Below are positions 34,939 to 46,640 of a stretch of DNA of 64,000 nucleotides, in pieces. The position numbers were made by a program, and so were the translations under genes. Location: positions 62,001 to 126,000 of the forward strand of contig BSQZ01000097.1 in assembly GCA_033239005.1 (NCBI GenBank), given 5' to 3'. Each line of letters opens with the position of its first letter. Position 1 is the first letter of the stretch. Origin of the DNA: Lamellibrachia satsuma. Taxonomy: Eukaryota; Annelida; Polychaeta; Sabellida; Siboglinidae. The notes beneath the pieces were generated by a model that searched no databases, had not been told where the DNA came from, and saw only the letters and a program-made list of their open reading frames with translations.

Positions 34939-35225
34939 AAGAATAGTGAGTGAGAATAAAGACATTGGTGCAGATGATGCACACTATGTGATAACAGCGA
35001 CATAACCGAGGGTGACTCAAGCAGCTCCGACACCTATGAGAAAGAAAAGAAGTTTGTCATTCGTGAGAAAAACTTATGTCACTTTTCTGCACCTGCCACA
35101 CACCAAACAGCCTTAAACTGTGACACAGGTTGTACTCATGTCTGATCTATCAGCCAAGGTCTTTCGGATACTGGGGTGTCTGTCAGGAAAGTGTGCTGAT
35201 TTCTACCCCTGGATGAGTGAAAGGT
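34939..35225. other. No recognisable feature
   Basis: Continuation of the locus interrupted by the LINE; no coding segment I can name. Confidence 0.45.
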
Positions 35226-35715
35226 GAATTGAATATGTTAGGTGTACATGTACTATCAGTCAGAATAAGTAGTGTATTGGTGTATATTTAGTGCCAGTAG
35301 TGTATTGGAACAGATGGTTGGTGTGCATGTACTATCAGTCAGAACAAGTAGTGTATTGATACATATGATTGGTGTACATTTACTGTCAGTACAAGTAGTG
35401 TATTTGGTAGAGAATGAGACGTTTCGTTTACATTTGCTGGCGGTAGGAACAAGTAGTAGATTCAGTCAGAACAAGTAGTATATTGGATACACATGATTGG
35501 TGTACATTTACTGTCAGAAGAAGTAGTGAAATGGTGCAGATTCCAGAATGAGATGATTGGTGTACATTTACTGTTGGTAGGAACAAGTAGTGTATTGGTA
35601 TGCATGATTGGTGTACGTTTACTGTCAGTCAGAACAAGTAATATTGTTACACATGATTGGTGTACATTTACTGTCCAATCAAAACAAGTAGTCTATTGCC
35701 ATTGGTACATATGAT
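35226..35715 (+). repeat. ~57-bp imperfect tandem array
   Basis: Repeats of GAACAAGTAGTGTATTGGTA, CATGATTGGTGTACATTTAC and TGTCAGTCA; about eight units of uneven length. Confidence 0.85.
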
Positions 35716-36576
35716 GATGGTGAAACAGTTAGAATGCCTTGGCTTTATAAAGATTAATTATTTCCTAAGCTAAACTACCAGTATATTTGATATGTTGTGG
35801 CATAATAATGATGTGTGTAACTGTGATATCCATGTTCCAGGTTGTATTTCCCGGTGGTAGAAGTCACTGTTTTAGTCAATGTTTAGTCTTGGTTTCAGTC
35901 GTTCTAGTTAGCCTTTTTTCTTTGGTAACTGTTTTTCTATGTGAATAAACTGTTGATATATTTCATGTTGGTCTCAATATAAATGAAATTGTGTGTAGTG
36001 ACATGCAAGATGCTGCAGGTAACATTTTTGTTGACAGAAGTGGGATATGGATAAGAAGGTATTCACATCATTCAGTTATTAATATTTTCGTGGGAATTTG
36101 TTTAGTTTTCCAGGTTGTTTTTCGACCTGCTGCATACTGTGGGTGCCTCACAATTTGGCTATATCAGACTATCAGTACACTCACCTGTGTCAGGTCAATC
36201 TCCATAGCATAACTTTCCATCAATTCAATTTGGTTCAGAATAGACATCACAGATCCTTCCCACATCGCAGGATGGGATTACTTGTCTTGACTTTCCTGAG
36301 CCTGAAATATAATTTGTCAGGGTTAGTTGATAGCACTAATTCCATAATTATCATAATAGTTGCAAAACTGTGAACATTACATACTGTCAGTAGTTAATTA
36401 TTGTTATTTAAATGATTACACTGCACCAAACAACAAGGTGTTGTGGTGTGCTACAGAGAGGGGTGATTACAAGTACGAATATTAATGTAATCATGATTAC
36501 AGTAATTATTGCAATCACAATTACTAATGTAGTCATGATTACAATCATTATTGCAATCACGATTACGGTAACATTT
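35716..36576. other. No gene; local ATTACA/GTAATC repeats
   Basis: Nothing coding recognised. At 36465-36570 short repeats of ATTGCAATCACGATTAC type occur. Confidence 0.5.
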
Positions 36577-36578
36577 AA

Positions 36579-36631
<53 letters not shown>
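36577..36631. repeat. (TA)n microsatellite
   Basis: Uninterrupted TA run. Confidence 0.95.
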
Positions 36632-36633
<2 letters not shown>

Positions 36634-36712
36634 CATAACGAATAAAATTAACCCTCATGTTATTATTGTCATCAATGTTATTATTATTATTGTCATCAAT
36701 GTTATTATTATT

Positions 36713-36869
36713 AACTAAATGTGTTATAATGTGTCTGAGCAGGGACTCAGTGCAACGGCATCCTGCATTTTACTGGGGGTCATCTGCACCTGTAAATGAT
36801 ATACAACTAGTTATAAATGAATAAACAAAAGAGTGACTAACTACATTACTGTATGTATGCTAACACAAG
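36713..36869 (-). repeat. Inverted copy of the flank at 1531-1687
   Basis: Reverse complement of 1531-1687 with very few differences, directly abutting hAT copy 3. Confidence 0.85.
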
Positions 36870-37960
36870 CAGGGCTGGGTCCAATTACACAACATTATAT
36901 AAATTACAATTACAATTACATTAATTTTTTTATTTCAATTACAATTACAATTACAGTCATAATTTTCCAAATCAATTACAATTACAATTACACTGTTTCA
37001 ATTTCAATTACAATTACATTATGCGGAACCAAATAAATTCAGCATTTTTTAATTATGTATTTTTGCGCGTTTTGCTTAATTTCAATATTTTGTACACAAT
37101 TGATAAACAAATATAACGGTAATGTTTGTACATTTTGTTGAATTGTGACTTTGAATTATACTAAATAAAAAGATAGCCGTTTAAAACATATTTTTATTAT
37201 ATAAAAATACAATGCAATATCCAGACATAATCCTACATGACATATTCCAATGCAGACATTTATCCGTGCGCATTTCTTAAATTTTTCTTTGGAAAATACT
37301 AATAATAGAGTTTGATGTGTTTACTTTGAGGTTGTAGCTCCTGCTCTAAGCTGACATTCTTAATTGGTCTGCCCTTTGCTTTGCGTGAGTTGGGAATGGG
37401 AAGAGAGGCCATATTAACGGTCCTTGCCACCTGACCTGTCTCCAACCCACCACAACACAAGGGGTGTAATTGGCTTGCTAACTCTGCAACGTTTCACTGA
37501 GCTGATATTTTCTGAAGCAATATCAGGTTACAGGTCTTTCCACGTTGTTTGATTACCAGCTTAGCCTTTGTCTGACAATGTCTGTGCATTGTTTATTGCT
37601 TCCTGGTTGTTACCAACTTATTGAAAAAGCTAATTGCTAAGGCTACCCACCACTAGCACCACTGACCAGTACCCACCAGACAGTGAATACTGAGACTTAA
37701 ATATAAATATATAAGCAGGTGTTATTATTAGTCTGGATTTTCAACTCATGTGAGACTTAAATTATATTTTTATTGACAATTCGTTCAGGTAGTTTGTGAT
37801 ATGAAACGTACTGTAATTGATTGTAATTGAAATAAAATTTCAATTATACAAAATATAACAATTACAATTACAGCAACATTTTGAAACCATAATCAATTAC
37901 AATTACACAATTTTGTTGTAATCAATTACAATTACAATTACATAATTGGACCCAGCCCTG
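36870..37960 (-). mobile_element. Non-autonomous hAT-type transposon, copy 3
   Basis: Same termini as copies 1 and 2. The flanks (AACACAAG left, AACTTGTA right) do not form a target duplication; the left one belongs to the segment shared with copy 1. Confidence 0.85.
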
Positions 37961-38409
37961 AACTTGTAACAATAACAAATATAAATGTCTGAATTATATG
38001 CTATTTTCTAAAACTATGTACATTGTCATGCAGCTGACATTCATCACAACACTGGTATTATTAGTTGCTTGGCAATGATAAAGGAACCTGGGGTGTAATG
38101 TTCACAGTAATTTTTAATGCAGACCCTCTATTCGGCATAGTTCATAAAACAAAACGGAACATTGCATATTAATCACATCAGTGATATACATCAGTCTCAA
38201 TTTTAATGTACACGACCATGCCTATAATTATTGCTTGTTTGGAAATTTTCACCCCCGCCCCCAGCAATTTTCACCCCCCACCCCAGCACCAGTAATTTTA
38301 ATACTCATATCTGCAATGCCATGGGCAAATAAAATTCATGTTTTATATGGGTTATCTTATATGGGAGGGAGGGAAACTTTGATGCACGACCAGTTGATGG
38401 CAGTGATTG
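37961..38409. other. No recognisable feature
   Basis: Nothing supported. Confidence 0.5.
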
Positions 38410-38830
38410 CTAGGCTTACCTGCTCCCTCGTTTTGATGATGGCTGTTGTTTGTCGCTTCTTGCGTGTACGTCGAACATTCGACGCAGGAACTGTTGTTGG
38501 GATGGCATCTGGCTTGAGGGAACGCTTACGATATCTCCAGATTTATAGCTGCACTTGATGTGGCCTGTTCATCGAAAAACTCAGCCACAACGCTGATGAC
38601 ACTGAGAGTAGAGAGGGGTCAGCCCATTCCATGGCATTATCGTGTTTTTCGCTGCACAAACCCACGACAGGTGAAGCGAGGGAGCTTTTCCTCTGGACGA
38701 AACATGTGCAAACTAGTTTCATTCGTGGTGCGGTTACTACAGCCTCCGACTATTCACCTTTGGCCACTCATTTTTGGGACTCGAACGTTCCGCTCCTACA
38801 CAACAACAATGTCAATGGAGTCACTTGAGC
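38410..38830 (-). pseudogene. THAP-domain-like relic
   Basis: On the minus strand YRKRSLKPDAIPTT, followed by VRRTRKKRQTTAI and a GTAAGC donor, matches the basic end of THAP DNA-binding domains (KRRLKPDAVPTI). Upstream in another frame VVAEFFDEQ resembles the SEHFDEQ part. Frameshifts separate them, so the domain is broken. THAP genes occur in hosts and P-element transposons. Confidence 0.4.
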
Positions 38831-38913
38831 GGCCCACACGAAGTGTGTCTTTACATCACTTCCTTGCTCATTGGCTGGCGACCGACCTAGAAATAGGCGA
38901 ATTAAGCGCGTAA

Positions 38914-39380
38914 TTTGAAGGTTAAAAATTCGATATGTAACCACAGGTACTCGTTGTAAACATCCTTGTCAAAATAATTACCAACGCTATAGATTTCTAT
39001 CCACGATTAACCTTTGTCCACTACGTAACACTGTTAACAAATTATTGTTCCATACATTAGGCATGATAACTATCATAACAATATTGGTTTTAAAATGTGG
39101 AAGTCATATTTTCTCATGAGGGTGTGACCCAATAGAATAATTTAAATTTGTATGAACAGTCGTAATTTAAGATCACTTGTATTATTTAGGTTGCTTGTAT
39201 TATAAGACATTATTAATTATGGGACAACGGAAAGACACGGTTTACGTACTCAACTCTGTATTTCCCTTCTCAAAGGTTTTTTCGCTTCTCGGATAGTTGG
39301 TTTGTAGCTATGAAATAAACAAATGTCAATAACAGTATTGTCATATCTTTAGCATTAATAGACGTGGTTTTCTGGGATGA
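38914..39380. other. No recognisable feature
   Basis: Nothing supported. Confidence 0.5.
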
Positions 39381-39390
39381 CTTCTGCAAA

Positions 39391-39516
39391 ATGTGTGTGC
39401 GTGTGTGTGCGTGTGTGTGCGTGTGTGTGCGTGTGTGTGCGTGTGTGTGCGTGTGTGTGCGTGTGTTTGTGTGTGTGTGCGTGTGTGGGTGCGTGCGTAC
39501 GTGTGTGTGTATGTTT
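39391..39516. repeat. GTGTGTGC microsatellite
   Basis: Regular GTGTGTGC octamers grading into GT. Confidence 0.95.
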
Positions 39517-39946
39517 GTCATAAAATAACACGTTGGTTTGGACATAATTGTTGCAGTTTTATGTGGTTTTCGGTCTCTGCTAAGTACAAATCTATTTCGC
39601 CAAGAACAAATGTTCCAAACCGCCCATAGCTCAAAACTGTAGTTGATGAAACTAAAAGGGAGTACAACATTATATATTGTTCTTCCCCTATTGTTCACTT
39701 TATGCGATTAGATAGGACTTCGCTCTGCCTTGTATTTGTCCTTATTGTATAGAGTTACAATAAATTTGAATTGAATTTTTTAGTCCAGTCGACTAACCTG
39801 ATACATTCAGACCGAGGTACTTTTATGTGGATTAAATATCTCCATTTAGCAGGTCCATAAACAACTGTTTTATTAAAATGTTTGCTTAGTGTAAGGTGAA
39901 AACGTCGTGCTACTTCACTGAATAAAAGTGTTCTCTCCCCTTGCAG

Positions 39947-40062
39947 GCAAGTTCCATATGTATATTGTCATCAACAACCTGTTCTTCATTGGCAATCAAC
40001 TCGCAGCACTCAGTAGGACAGGCAAGGTCAGGGTGTGGCACACCATGACACTGGACTGGCAG
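39947..40062 (+). CDS. KCTD3/SHKBP1: KCTD3/SHKBP1-like WD40 exon, copy 1
   Basis: After CTCCCCTTGCAG it reads [20 protein letters not shown], then LSRTGKVRVWHTMTLDWQ. The KCTD3/SHKBP1 family has [20 protein letters not shown], then NAVTQHWQ, one blade of its WD40 propeller. The donor is damaged: CAG is followed by TTAAAT, not GTAA. Tandem copies of the exon end that follow keep CAG|GTAAA. Confidence 0.87.
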
Positions 40063-40258
40063 TTAAATATCTTAAGATTGCTGCTCTCAGTACGACATGC
40101 AAGGTCGGGGTGTGGCATACAATGAAAAAACTTGCAGGTAAACCTCTCACCGTGGAAGGTTTTTCGCTCACATTGGCTCCATTCAATATGACAGGCAAGG
40201 TCGGGGTATGGCATGCCATGACACAGAACTGGCAGGTAAATCACACGGTGGCTGCACT
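40009..40258 (+). repeat. Exon-end repeats after WD40 exon copy 1
   Basis: Three units, each with GGCAAGGTC(A/G)GGGT, the TGGCA(C/T) region, CTGGCAG (or TTGCAG) and a donor-like step. Units 2 and 3 have G|GTAAA. Unit lengths are 77-95 bp. Confidence 0.87.
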
Positions 40259-40553
40259 CAACGACTCATAACGTCGGACGGAGCAGGCCGCGTTTCGTTG
40301 AGCTCTCGTGTGACGATGTTCTCTTGTTACAAATGCGACGGAAAATAATGAAATTATCTAACGGCATCGAACTTCCAACGATCCGTACGATGAATCTGGT
40401 GAGATAAACATTCACAATACCCTAAGATGGGGGTGGATTTGCACATAATCTATGGGTCTGTCAGATTTAGCGTGCTGCCATATTGAACGTCCATCTTGGA
40501 CATGCCACATTTGACACACCTATCAGACGTGTAACCAACGACAATAAGACATC

Positions 40554-41300
40554 ATGCCGCCCAAGCATCGCCAAAAAAGCTCGTCAGAGGCTACTCGCTT
40601 TGAAGGTATTGACAATGAACTTCTAAAACTTACCTTTATTGAAACTCTGAGTGACAGTGATGTTATAAAACAATTGAAACGAGCTCTGTTCCCGCAAGAG
40701 ATTGCTGACAAAATAGACTACTTAGCAGCTCAGACTGAGCAACTAAAACAAACTGTGAAAGAGAAAGACGAGAAAATGAAAGCACTTGAAAGTAGAGTCG
40801 ACTTGTTAGAATCGGCCAAAGACAGCATCGAGCAAAATCCTGGAAGATCCAATTTGAGAATAGAAGGAATACCCGAATCTGTAGGTATTGGTGAAATTGA
40901 AAATGCAATCCTAGACATTGTCAATGATCATATGAAGTTAACCCCAGTCCTGCAGTCTCACGAGATTGAGCGAGCGCACAGAATTGGCCGCCCTAAAACG
41001 GATGGCGGGCGACCACGCACTACAATTATTACACTAAATAGCGAACGTCGGAGGGACGCTATATACAGAGCTCGAATCAACCTAAAACAGCACAATACAG
41101 CCTCGGGTCTAAACCTTCGTTTATTTGTGAATGAAGACCTCACGAAAACTCGTTCTGAACTTCTGTATGAACTTGGAAAAAATAAACTGATTTCTGACTG
41201 TTGGTCTTTCAATAGGAATATCTTGTACAAAGACATTCAGGGTGTTGTCCATCAAGTACGAAGTAAACAGGACGCATGTGTCAAGGTGCGCCGTGTTTGA
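40554..41300 (+). CDS. LINE ORF1-like protein, 248 aa, intact
   Basis: Starts MPPKHRQKSSS. Residues ~65-95 form a Lys/Glu-rich coiled coil (EQLKQTVKEKDEKMKALESR), followed by an RRM-like core (SNLRIEGIPES) and a conserved ERAHRIGRPK, then NEDLTKTRSELLYELGK. This is the usual arrangement of nucleic-acid-binding ORF1 proteins of L1-, Tx1- and CR1-like retroposons. A GC-rich leader precedes it (40275-40553). The matching reverse transcriptase is absent, so the element is 3'-truncated at about 41.3 kb. Confidence 0.75.
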   Translation: MPPKHRQKSSSEATRFEGIDNELLKLTFIETLSDSDVIKQLKRALFPQEIADKIDYLAAQTEQLKQTVKEKDEKMKALESRVDLLESAKDSIEQNPGRSNLRIEGIPESVGIGEIENAILDIVNDHMKLTPVLQSHEIERAHRIGRPKTDGGRPRTTIITLNSERRRDAIYRARINLKQHNTASGLNLRLFVNEDLTKTRSELLYELGKNKLISDCWSFNRNILYKDIQGVVHQVRSKQDACVKVRRV

Positions 41301-41845
41301 CGCCTGTGTTACGTAACTCCTGCGGACATTCCCGAGACACTGCTGCGTCAAATGACGTAAGCATTGTCTGGCACTTGCACACTTGCACACCTTCAAGTAG
41401 CGTGAACCTACGTATCCAGTTTCCATGGCACTATGACAGTATTATTATTATTTCTTTATAAACAACATGAATGTATTTTATTAATATAACCTATCCATGT
41501 TATACGGATATATTATTTATTACAGAGTATCATTTTATTTTTCAGACTAAATACAATTACAGTAATCTATTTAGTTATGCTGATTTGTAGTTGGTACATG
41601 CCAAATCATGGCAGTAGGTTATATATATTTTTTCGATATCAAGACTAACCACCTAAGCCTATGTGCGCATATAATTTAATGGGCACATGCGATTATTAAT
41701 GATTGGCAGTCCTATATCACCATTGTATTGTGACTTGTGTTATCACCATTAATCTCGATACCTCGATGGTAAGCACGTTGAACAATCCCAAGGACTGGAT
41801 AGCGTGCTGTATAACAACGTACCTTTACTTGAGGTCTTTTTACAG

Positions 41846-41951
41846 GTGTTGCGGTAGCCAAAAACAATTTTGGTGGACCTAGAGTAAACGGTATCAAGGA
41901 TCACTTCAGTCGGATCGCTGTTGCTTATCCCCACTTTGTGTGTTTACACAG
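41846..41951 (+). CDS. KCTD3/SHKBP1: KCTD3/SHKBP1-like exon 'A', copy 0
   Basis: 106 nt after CTTTTTACAG, reading NNFGGPRVNGIKDHFSRIAV, AYPHFVCLHR, with donor GTAGGT. It resembles the family segment ([20 protein letters not shown]) at the start of the propeller. Near-identical exons occur at 47526 and 59263. No lesion. No companion exon follows. Confidence 0.72.
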
Positions 41952-42199
41952 GTAGGTGTCATAATGGCAAATTTCTACGAATTGCTATTATATGAACTAT
42001 TTTCCTGGATATGGTGAGGTAAATTTTAGAGTGTATATAGACGGATTGCATCAACAAGTTATGCAATAATAGTATCCAAGTGTGGTGTGGGAGCCCACAT
42101 TGGAAGTTTATTGTTAGGCATGGGGCATGAACAGGTTATGCAATAATTGTACCCATGATGTTTTCGCTTTTGGCGTGGTACATTATATTAAAAGGGGTA

Positions 42200-42490
42200 T
42201 CAACGTAATGGAGCCGTCCACGACAGGTTCGTTGTCTCCACGTCATGTTGACAGCCGACTTACAGAGCGTTCAGCCGACTGTTCAACTGCCTTCCCCGCG
42301 CGCGCGACACCAGTGCGTCCGCACGAGCTGTCGTCACGACACGTTAGCTGTCGTCACGACACGTTAGCCGTCTCCACGACATATTGCCGGCTGACATACT
42401 GTACGTCCAGCTGACCGTTCAACTGTCTTCTCCGTGTGTGACATCAGAGCGTCCGCGTCAGCCGTCGTCACGAAACATCGCCGTCTCCAC
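42200..42490. repeat. CpG-rich segment with short repeats
   Basis: A 20-bp unit (GCTGTCGTCACGACACGTTA) occurs twice in tandem, with further CCGTC(T/G)CCACGA variants. GC and CpG content is well above the surroundings. No gene recognised. Confidence 0.6.
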
Positions 42491-42540
42491 GATCTATTGA
42501 CATAGACCCATTGGCGCTCTTCCTTCTTGTTCACCGCTGT

Positions 42541-44190
42541 ACAGGGTTGAGGGTCAGGTGAAGTATTGTCGAGCCCCTCTTTCTGTTGTTTCTTTTCATA
42601 GTTTTCTAAAGGCCGCTCCCTCTCTCCATCTCTCGTCTTCCTCCGATCTTCTCATATCCCGCCTCAAACAGTCCTCCTATATTTGCTGTGACCTCCCCCT
42701 TTTCCTGAATTGTTGATGTTTTTTCACCTCTGCTCTCTTTGCTAGTTTGCCTCCATTCATCCTTACCAAGTGGCCTGCCCATCTCACATTGCTTCTCGAC
42801 AATCATCTTGTTAGGCTGCATTGAATCCCAACCTCTTTCCTCAGGTCGTTCATCCTTCTTTTGTCCACCCTCTTTGTTCTTTATATTCGACGAACCCAGT
42901 TGTTCTCACAAACTTGCAGCAGCGGTTGTTGCTGTTCTGTCAACGCCACTGTCTCCAGATCATATAGGCATGCCGGTGTAACACGTATACTCAGGAATTT
43001 CCCTTTCAGCTTTTTCAAAACGTTTCACTCCAACATGACTCCCCCTGCGTTTCTCCAAGCATTCGCTCCCGCTTGTATGCGACGTCTCACATCTGCGTCA
43101 GAATGCCCATACTCCGTAAACTTTCATCCATGGTAAACAAAGCTATCTACTTGCTTGATCTCCTTGCTGTCCAAAATGATGGTCAGCTCCTCTCTTTGGT
43201 GTCCAACCCACATCACTTCTGTCTTCTCCAATCTCATTCTCAATCCGTGCTTCTTGAACACCCCCTTCTATTCCTCCAACACTTCTTGTAGTTCTTGTTT
43301 GCTCTCTGCTATTATGGCCAAATCATCTGCATACACCATCTTCCTGAGAAGGTCCACAAATCCCACTACCATTCTCCCTTGCACCTCAAACCTCTTCTCT
43401 ACCAGCTGTCTTAATGCAAACATCCCATCAGTCCTCATTTTCCCTTTCTGAATCGCTGTTGTTCTTCCCATAATTCTTGCTCTACTCTCTTTCGGATCTT
43501 GCCATCCAGGGTCCTCTCTAGCAGCTTCATGATATGATGTGACTTAGAAATGTGATGCCTCTGTATTTCCCAGGGTATTGCACATATCCCTTCTTCTACC
43601 ATATTGGGACAATTAGCTCTGTTCACCATTCCTCTGGTCCTTTACCTTTCCTCATACATGTATTCAGCAGCCTCTTTGTCCAGCTGATTCCACTCTCCCC
43701 CGCTGCCATTACCATCTCCACATGCATATCATCGGTACCAGGTGCTCTTCCCTTCTTCATCCCTTTCATCCCGGTTTGCATCTCTGTATCCGTAATACCA
43801 GTTAACTTCTCTTTCCCCTCTACATCCATTGGTAATTCCTCATCGTTGTTATTTCCTTCCTTGTTCAGTAGCTCCTTGGAGTAGCTTTCTCAGACCTTCA
43901 GCACTACCTCTTTTTCTGTCACTAACTTCCCATTTATATCCTTGATCATCTTCTTTGCACCATCCTCGTCTAGTTTGCTATATACGTCTGCTTCCATATC
44001 TCTCCTCACCTAACAACAGCTCCCTTTGCCGCTGTATTCACCTGCCCGTATATGTGTATATCATTGAATCCGGTTGATTTCCTCTCTCCTTGTTCTTCTC
44101 TATTTCTTTCCAGGCTTCCTTCGTTTCGCATACTGCCTCTGTAACTTCACAGAGGCAGCCCCTATATTGAAGTAGGCTAACAATGTATGC
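42541..44190 (-). mobile_element. Degenerate LINE, reverse transcriptase region
   Basis: Minus-strand pieces in several frames: MKKGRAPGTDDMHVEMV, KGPEEW, HIMKLLERTLDGKIRKRVEQ, FALRQLVEKRF, VDLLRKMVYADDLAIIAE and MRTDGMF. AP(G)xDxI, KLWERxI, LRQLxEK and the catalytic YADD are in the correct order for a non-LTR reverse transcriptase. Multiple frameshifts. A related fragment is at 48885-49830. Confidence 0.75.
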
Positions 44191-44279
44191 TAACAATGCC
44201 CCTATAATGAAGAGAGCGTGTGGACAACGACTGTGTAATTTGGTTGCGTGGGCAACTAGTTCCTGTAACATTACTGCAC

Positions 44280-45040
44280 GTGCAGTTTTATGTGGTTTTT
44301 GGTCTCTGCTAAGTACAAATCTATTTCGCCATACACAAATGTTCCAAACCACCCATAGCTCAAAAGTGTAGTTGATTAAACTAAAAGGGAGTACAACATT
44401 ATATATTGTTCTTCCCCTATTGTTCACTTTATGCAATTAGATAGGACTTCGCTCTGCCTTGTATTTGTTCTTATTGTATAGAGTTACAATAAATTTGAAT
44501 TGAATTTTTTAGTCCAGTCGACTAAACTGATACATTCAAACCGAGGTAATTTTATGTGGATTAAATATATCCATTTAGCAGGTCCATAAACAACTGTTTT
44601 ATTAAAATGTTTGCTTAGTGTAAGGTGAAAACGTCGTGCTACTTCACTGAATAAAAGTGTTCTCTCCCCTTGCAGGCAAGTTCCATATGTATGTTGTCAT
44701 GAACAACCTGTTCTTCATTGGCAATCAACTCGCAGCACTCAGTAGGACAGGCAAGGTCAGGGTGTGGCACACCATGACACTGAACTGGCAATTAAATATC
44801 TCATGATTGCTGGACTCAGTACGACATGCAAGGTCGGGGTGTGGCATACAATGAAAGAACTTGCAGGTAAATCTCTCACCGTGGCAGGTTTTTTTGCTCA
44901 CATTGGCTCCATTCAATATGACAGGCAAGGTCAGAACTTGCTGGTATATCTCACGGTGGCTGCACTCAACAGGGCAGGCAATGTCGTGGTGTGGCATGCC
45001 ATGACACAGAACTGGCAGGTAAGGCTCCTCATGACGGCCA
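44280..45040 (+). repeat. Segmental duplication, copy 2 (partner 39552-40270)
   Basis: See the partner entry. This copy carries four exon-end units, the third with an internal deletion, the last with CAG|GTAAGG. Confidence 0.9.
44676..44791 (+). CDS. KCTD3/SHKBP1: KCTD3/SHKBP1-like WD40 exon, copy 2
   Basis: Reads [20 protein letters not shown], then LSRTGKVRVWHTMTLNWQ. The acceptor CCCTTGCAG is intact. The donor is destroyed (CAA followed by TTAAAT). Downstream repeat units (44820-45025) carry replacement donors. Confidence 0.87.
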
Positions 45041-45059
45041 ATCAGTGATCTCTAGGGGG

Positions 45060-45490
45060 TCACAGCGGAGATAGTTTTGTATAAGTATATGGACAAATGA
45101 AATGTTATGCAAATATTTCTATGAGGATGTTGTTTCATTATATTTTAATTGTCATCTTTTGAATGAAACTCTGATCTGTATTTCATAAATATCTTGCAAA
45201 TACGGCAGTTGTTTATATTTGTGTACTAAGGTCACTGTATAGCCAAGGTGTCCTTGATATACCCATATCCGTAGTAATACTTAAAAATAACTGAAACTTT
45301 ATATTTACTTGTCATCATGATTAGCATGCTTTGCCTTATAACAGTGACAAAACAGATCAACAAATGTGTAACATAAGATCAATTATACAATTGAAAGCTT
45401 AGTTGTCTTTTCAAGTAATCCAAATTGAACCATTGATTATGAATATAACTAAAGTTATATTAGTCTGAATGGATACGGTTAGGACACAGC
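45060..45490. other. No gene; similar to 53.8-53.95 kb
   Basis: The end of this stretch (from about 45395) aligns to sequence before the exon at 54047, showing that this is another partial copy of the same gene region. Confidence 0.55.
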
Positions 45491-45595
45491 TAATTTTCAT
45501 GACATGATCAGCACACAAGCTAATTTCCATGACATGACCAGCACACTGCCTAGCTTGATGCCCTTTGCATCATTTAAAGTCATCTCCATAGATAA
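45490..45595 (+). pseudogene. KCTD3/SHKBP1: Partial KCTD3/SHKBP1-like exon 'G', copy 0
   Basis: Reads MTSTLPSLMPFASFKVISI, matching the family [18 protein letters not shown]. The 5' part of the exon is replaced by a 30-bp tandem duplication of its own start (CATGACATGA(T/C)CAGCACAC twice). Confidence 0.65.
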
Positions 45596-45959
45596 CTTGG
45601 AACCTCACCTTCAGTATATCCTCAGTAAAGAAAAAAATATTGTATGAACCTTTCATTATGCTGTTTTCTAGAAAGTGCTGTCTGTGTGGAAATATGGATA
45701 ACTATAGTTGCTATTCTTGATGTTTTATTGGAAAACTGGGTACCTCTTTGTTGTTAATCTGGACCCGCCCTTTATTTGAAGAAAAATTTTTTTATTTAAG
45801 AAAAAATAGCAACTTCTAATAATTCTTACATCCGTAAATACAAATTATAATAATTATACATACATCGACCAATCAAAAGTGTATAATGGATATACACAAT
45901 AATGGTATGCAATAGGAGCATGAGTTGATAAGACAATAGGGTCATGAGACACTTGTATG

Positions 45960-46640
45960 TAAGGCTTGAATAGTCAAATTCGAAGAACCACCTTACATTT
46001 TTTAGTAACTCAAATTACCGGGCCAGCAAATTGCATTGTTGACTGATGTGACTGCTTAAATAATAAATTACTAACCGTAATTCAATTACACGTTTCCAAA
46101 GACAATCAAAATAAACCTCAGAAATTGGAACATTTTCAGATATTCTGTATATAATGCAGTAGAAGAACAATATCCAGGATATAGTTTGTCTGATGAACAG
46201 TATTTCCGGAATAGTATACATGGATTGAATGGTAGGATATTGTCCAGATGGGGGTCAGCCGTGGGCTAGTGGTTAAGGTATTGGACTCTAAATTCAAGGG
46301 TTGTGAGTTCACGGTTCGTTTTCGAACCCTTCTTTGCCTCAGTCTACTCAGCTGTAAATGAGCACAAACACTGTTTGGAATGTACCTGCGATGAACTAGT
46401 GTCCCGTCCAGGATTGTCAGTACAACTGCACTCTAAGGTGCTTTGCACTTTAGAAACCAAGTTTATGCACTGGTCATTATAAGCCTTCATGGCATCCTAA
46501 GGCGTAAGACTGGGGAATGACTTTACCTACCTACCTACCATTGTCCAGATAATATTGGTAGGGATACAATCAGGAGGAAAAGATAACTTATATGAAGCGT
46601 ACATTGCTAAACTTTTAGTACGTGTTACGCGCGACTGCAC
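45960..46640 (+). repeat. Partial copy (F0) of the 54.4-kb/59.7-kb segment
   Basis: Aligns to 54385-54780 and 59700-60090, with a SINE inserted at 46250. Confidence 0.8.
46250..46539 (+). mobile_element. tRNA-derived SINE, copy 1
   Basis: Flanked by a perfect 11-bp duplication ATTGTCCAGAT (46239-46249 and 46540-46550). The head has an A-box-like GGCTAGTGGTTAAGG and B-box-like sequence (GAGTTCACGGTTCG). The body shares ACTCAGCTGTAAATGAGCAC with related elements, and the tail is TACC repeats. Confidence 0.9.

Larger units (their letters stand above)
39552..40270 (+). repeat. Segmental duplication, copy 1 (partner 44280-45040)
   Basis: Highly similar to 44280-45040. Each holds a LINE 3' end (to about 39780 / 44515, tail AATAAATTTGAATTGAA), a WD40 exon, and exon-end repeats. 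The partner's third unit carries an internal deletion. Confidence 0.9.

Noticed and set aside
39393..39629. Cys/Val-repeat ORF
   Set aside because: Translation of the GTGTGTGC microsatellite.
46250..46330. Free-standing tRNA gene
   Set aside because: A/B boxes are present but the sequence continues into a SINE body with target duplications and cannot fold into a clean cloverleaf.
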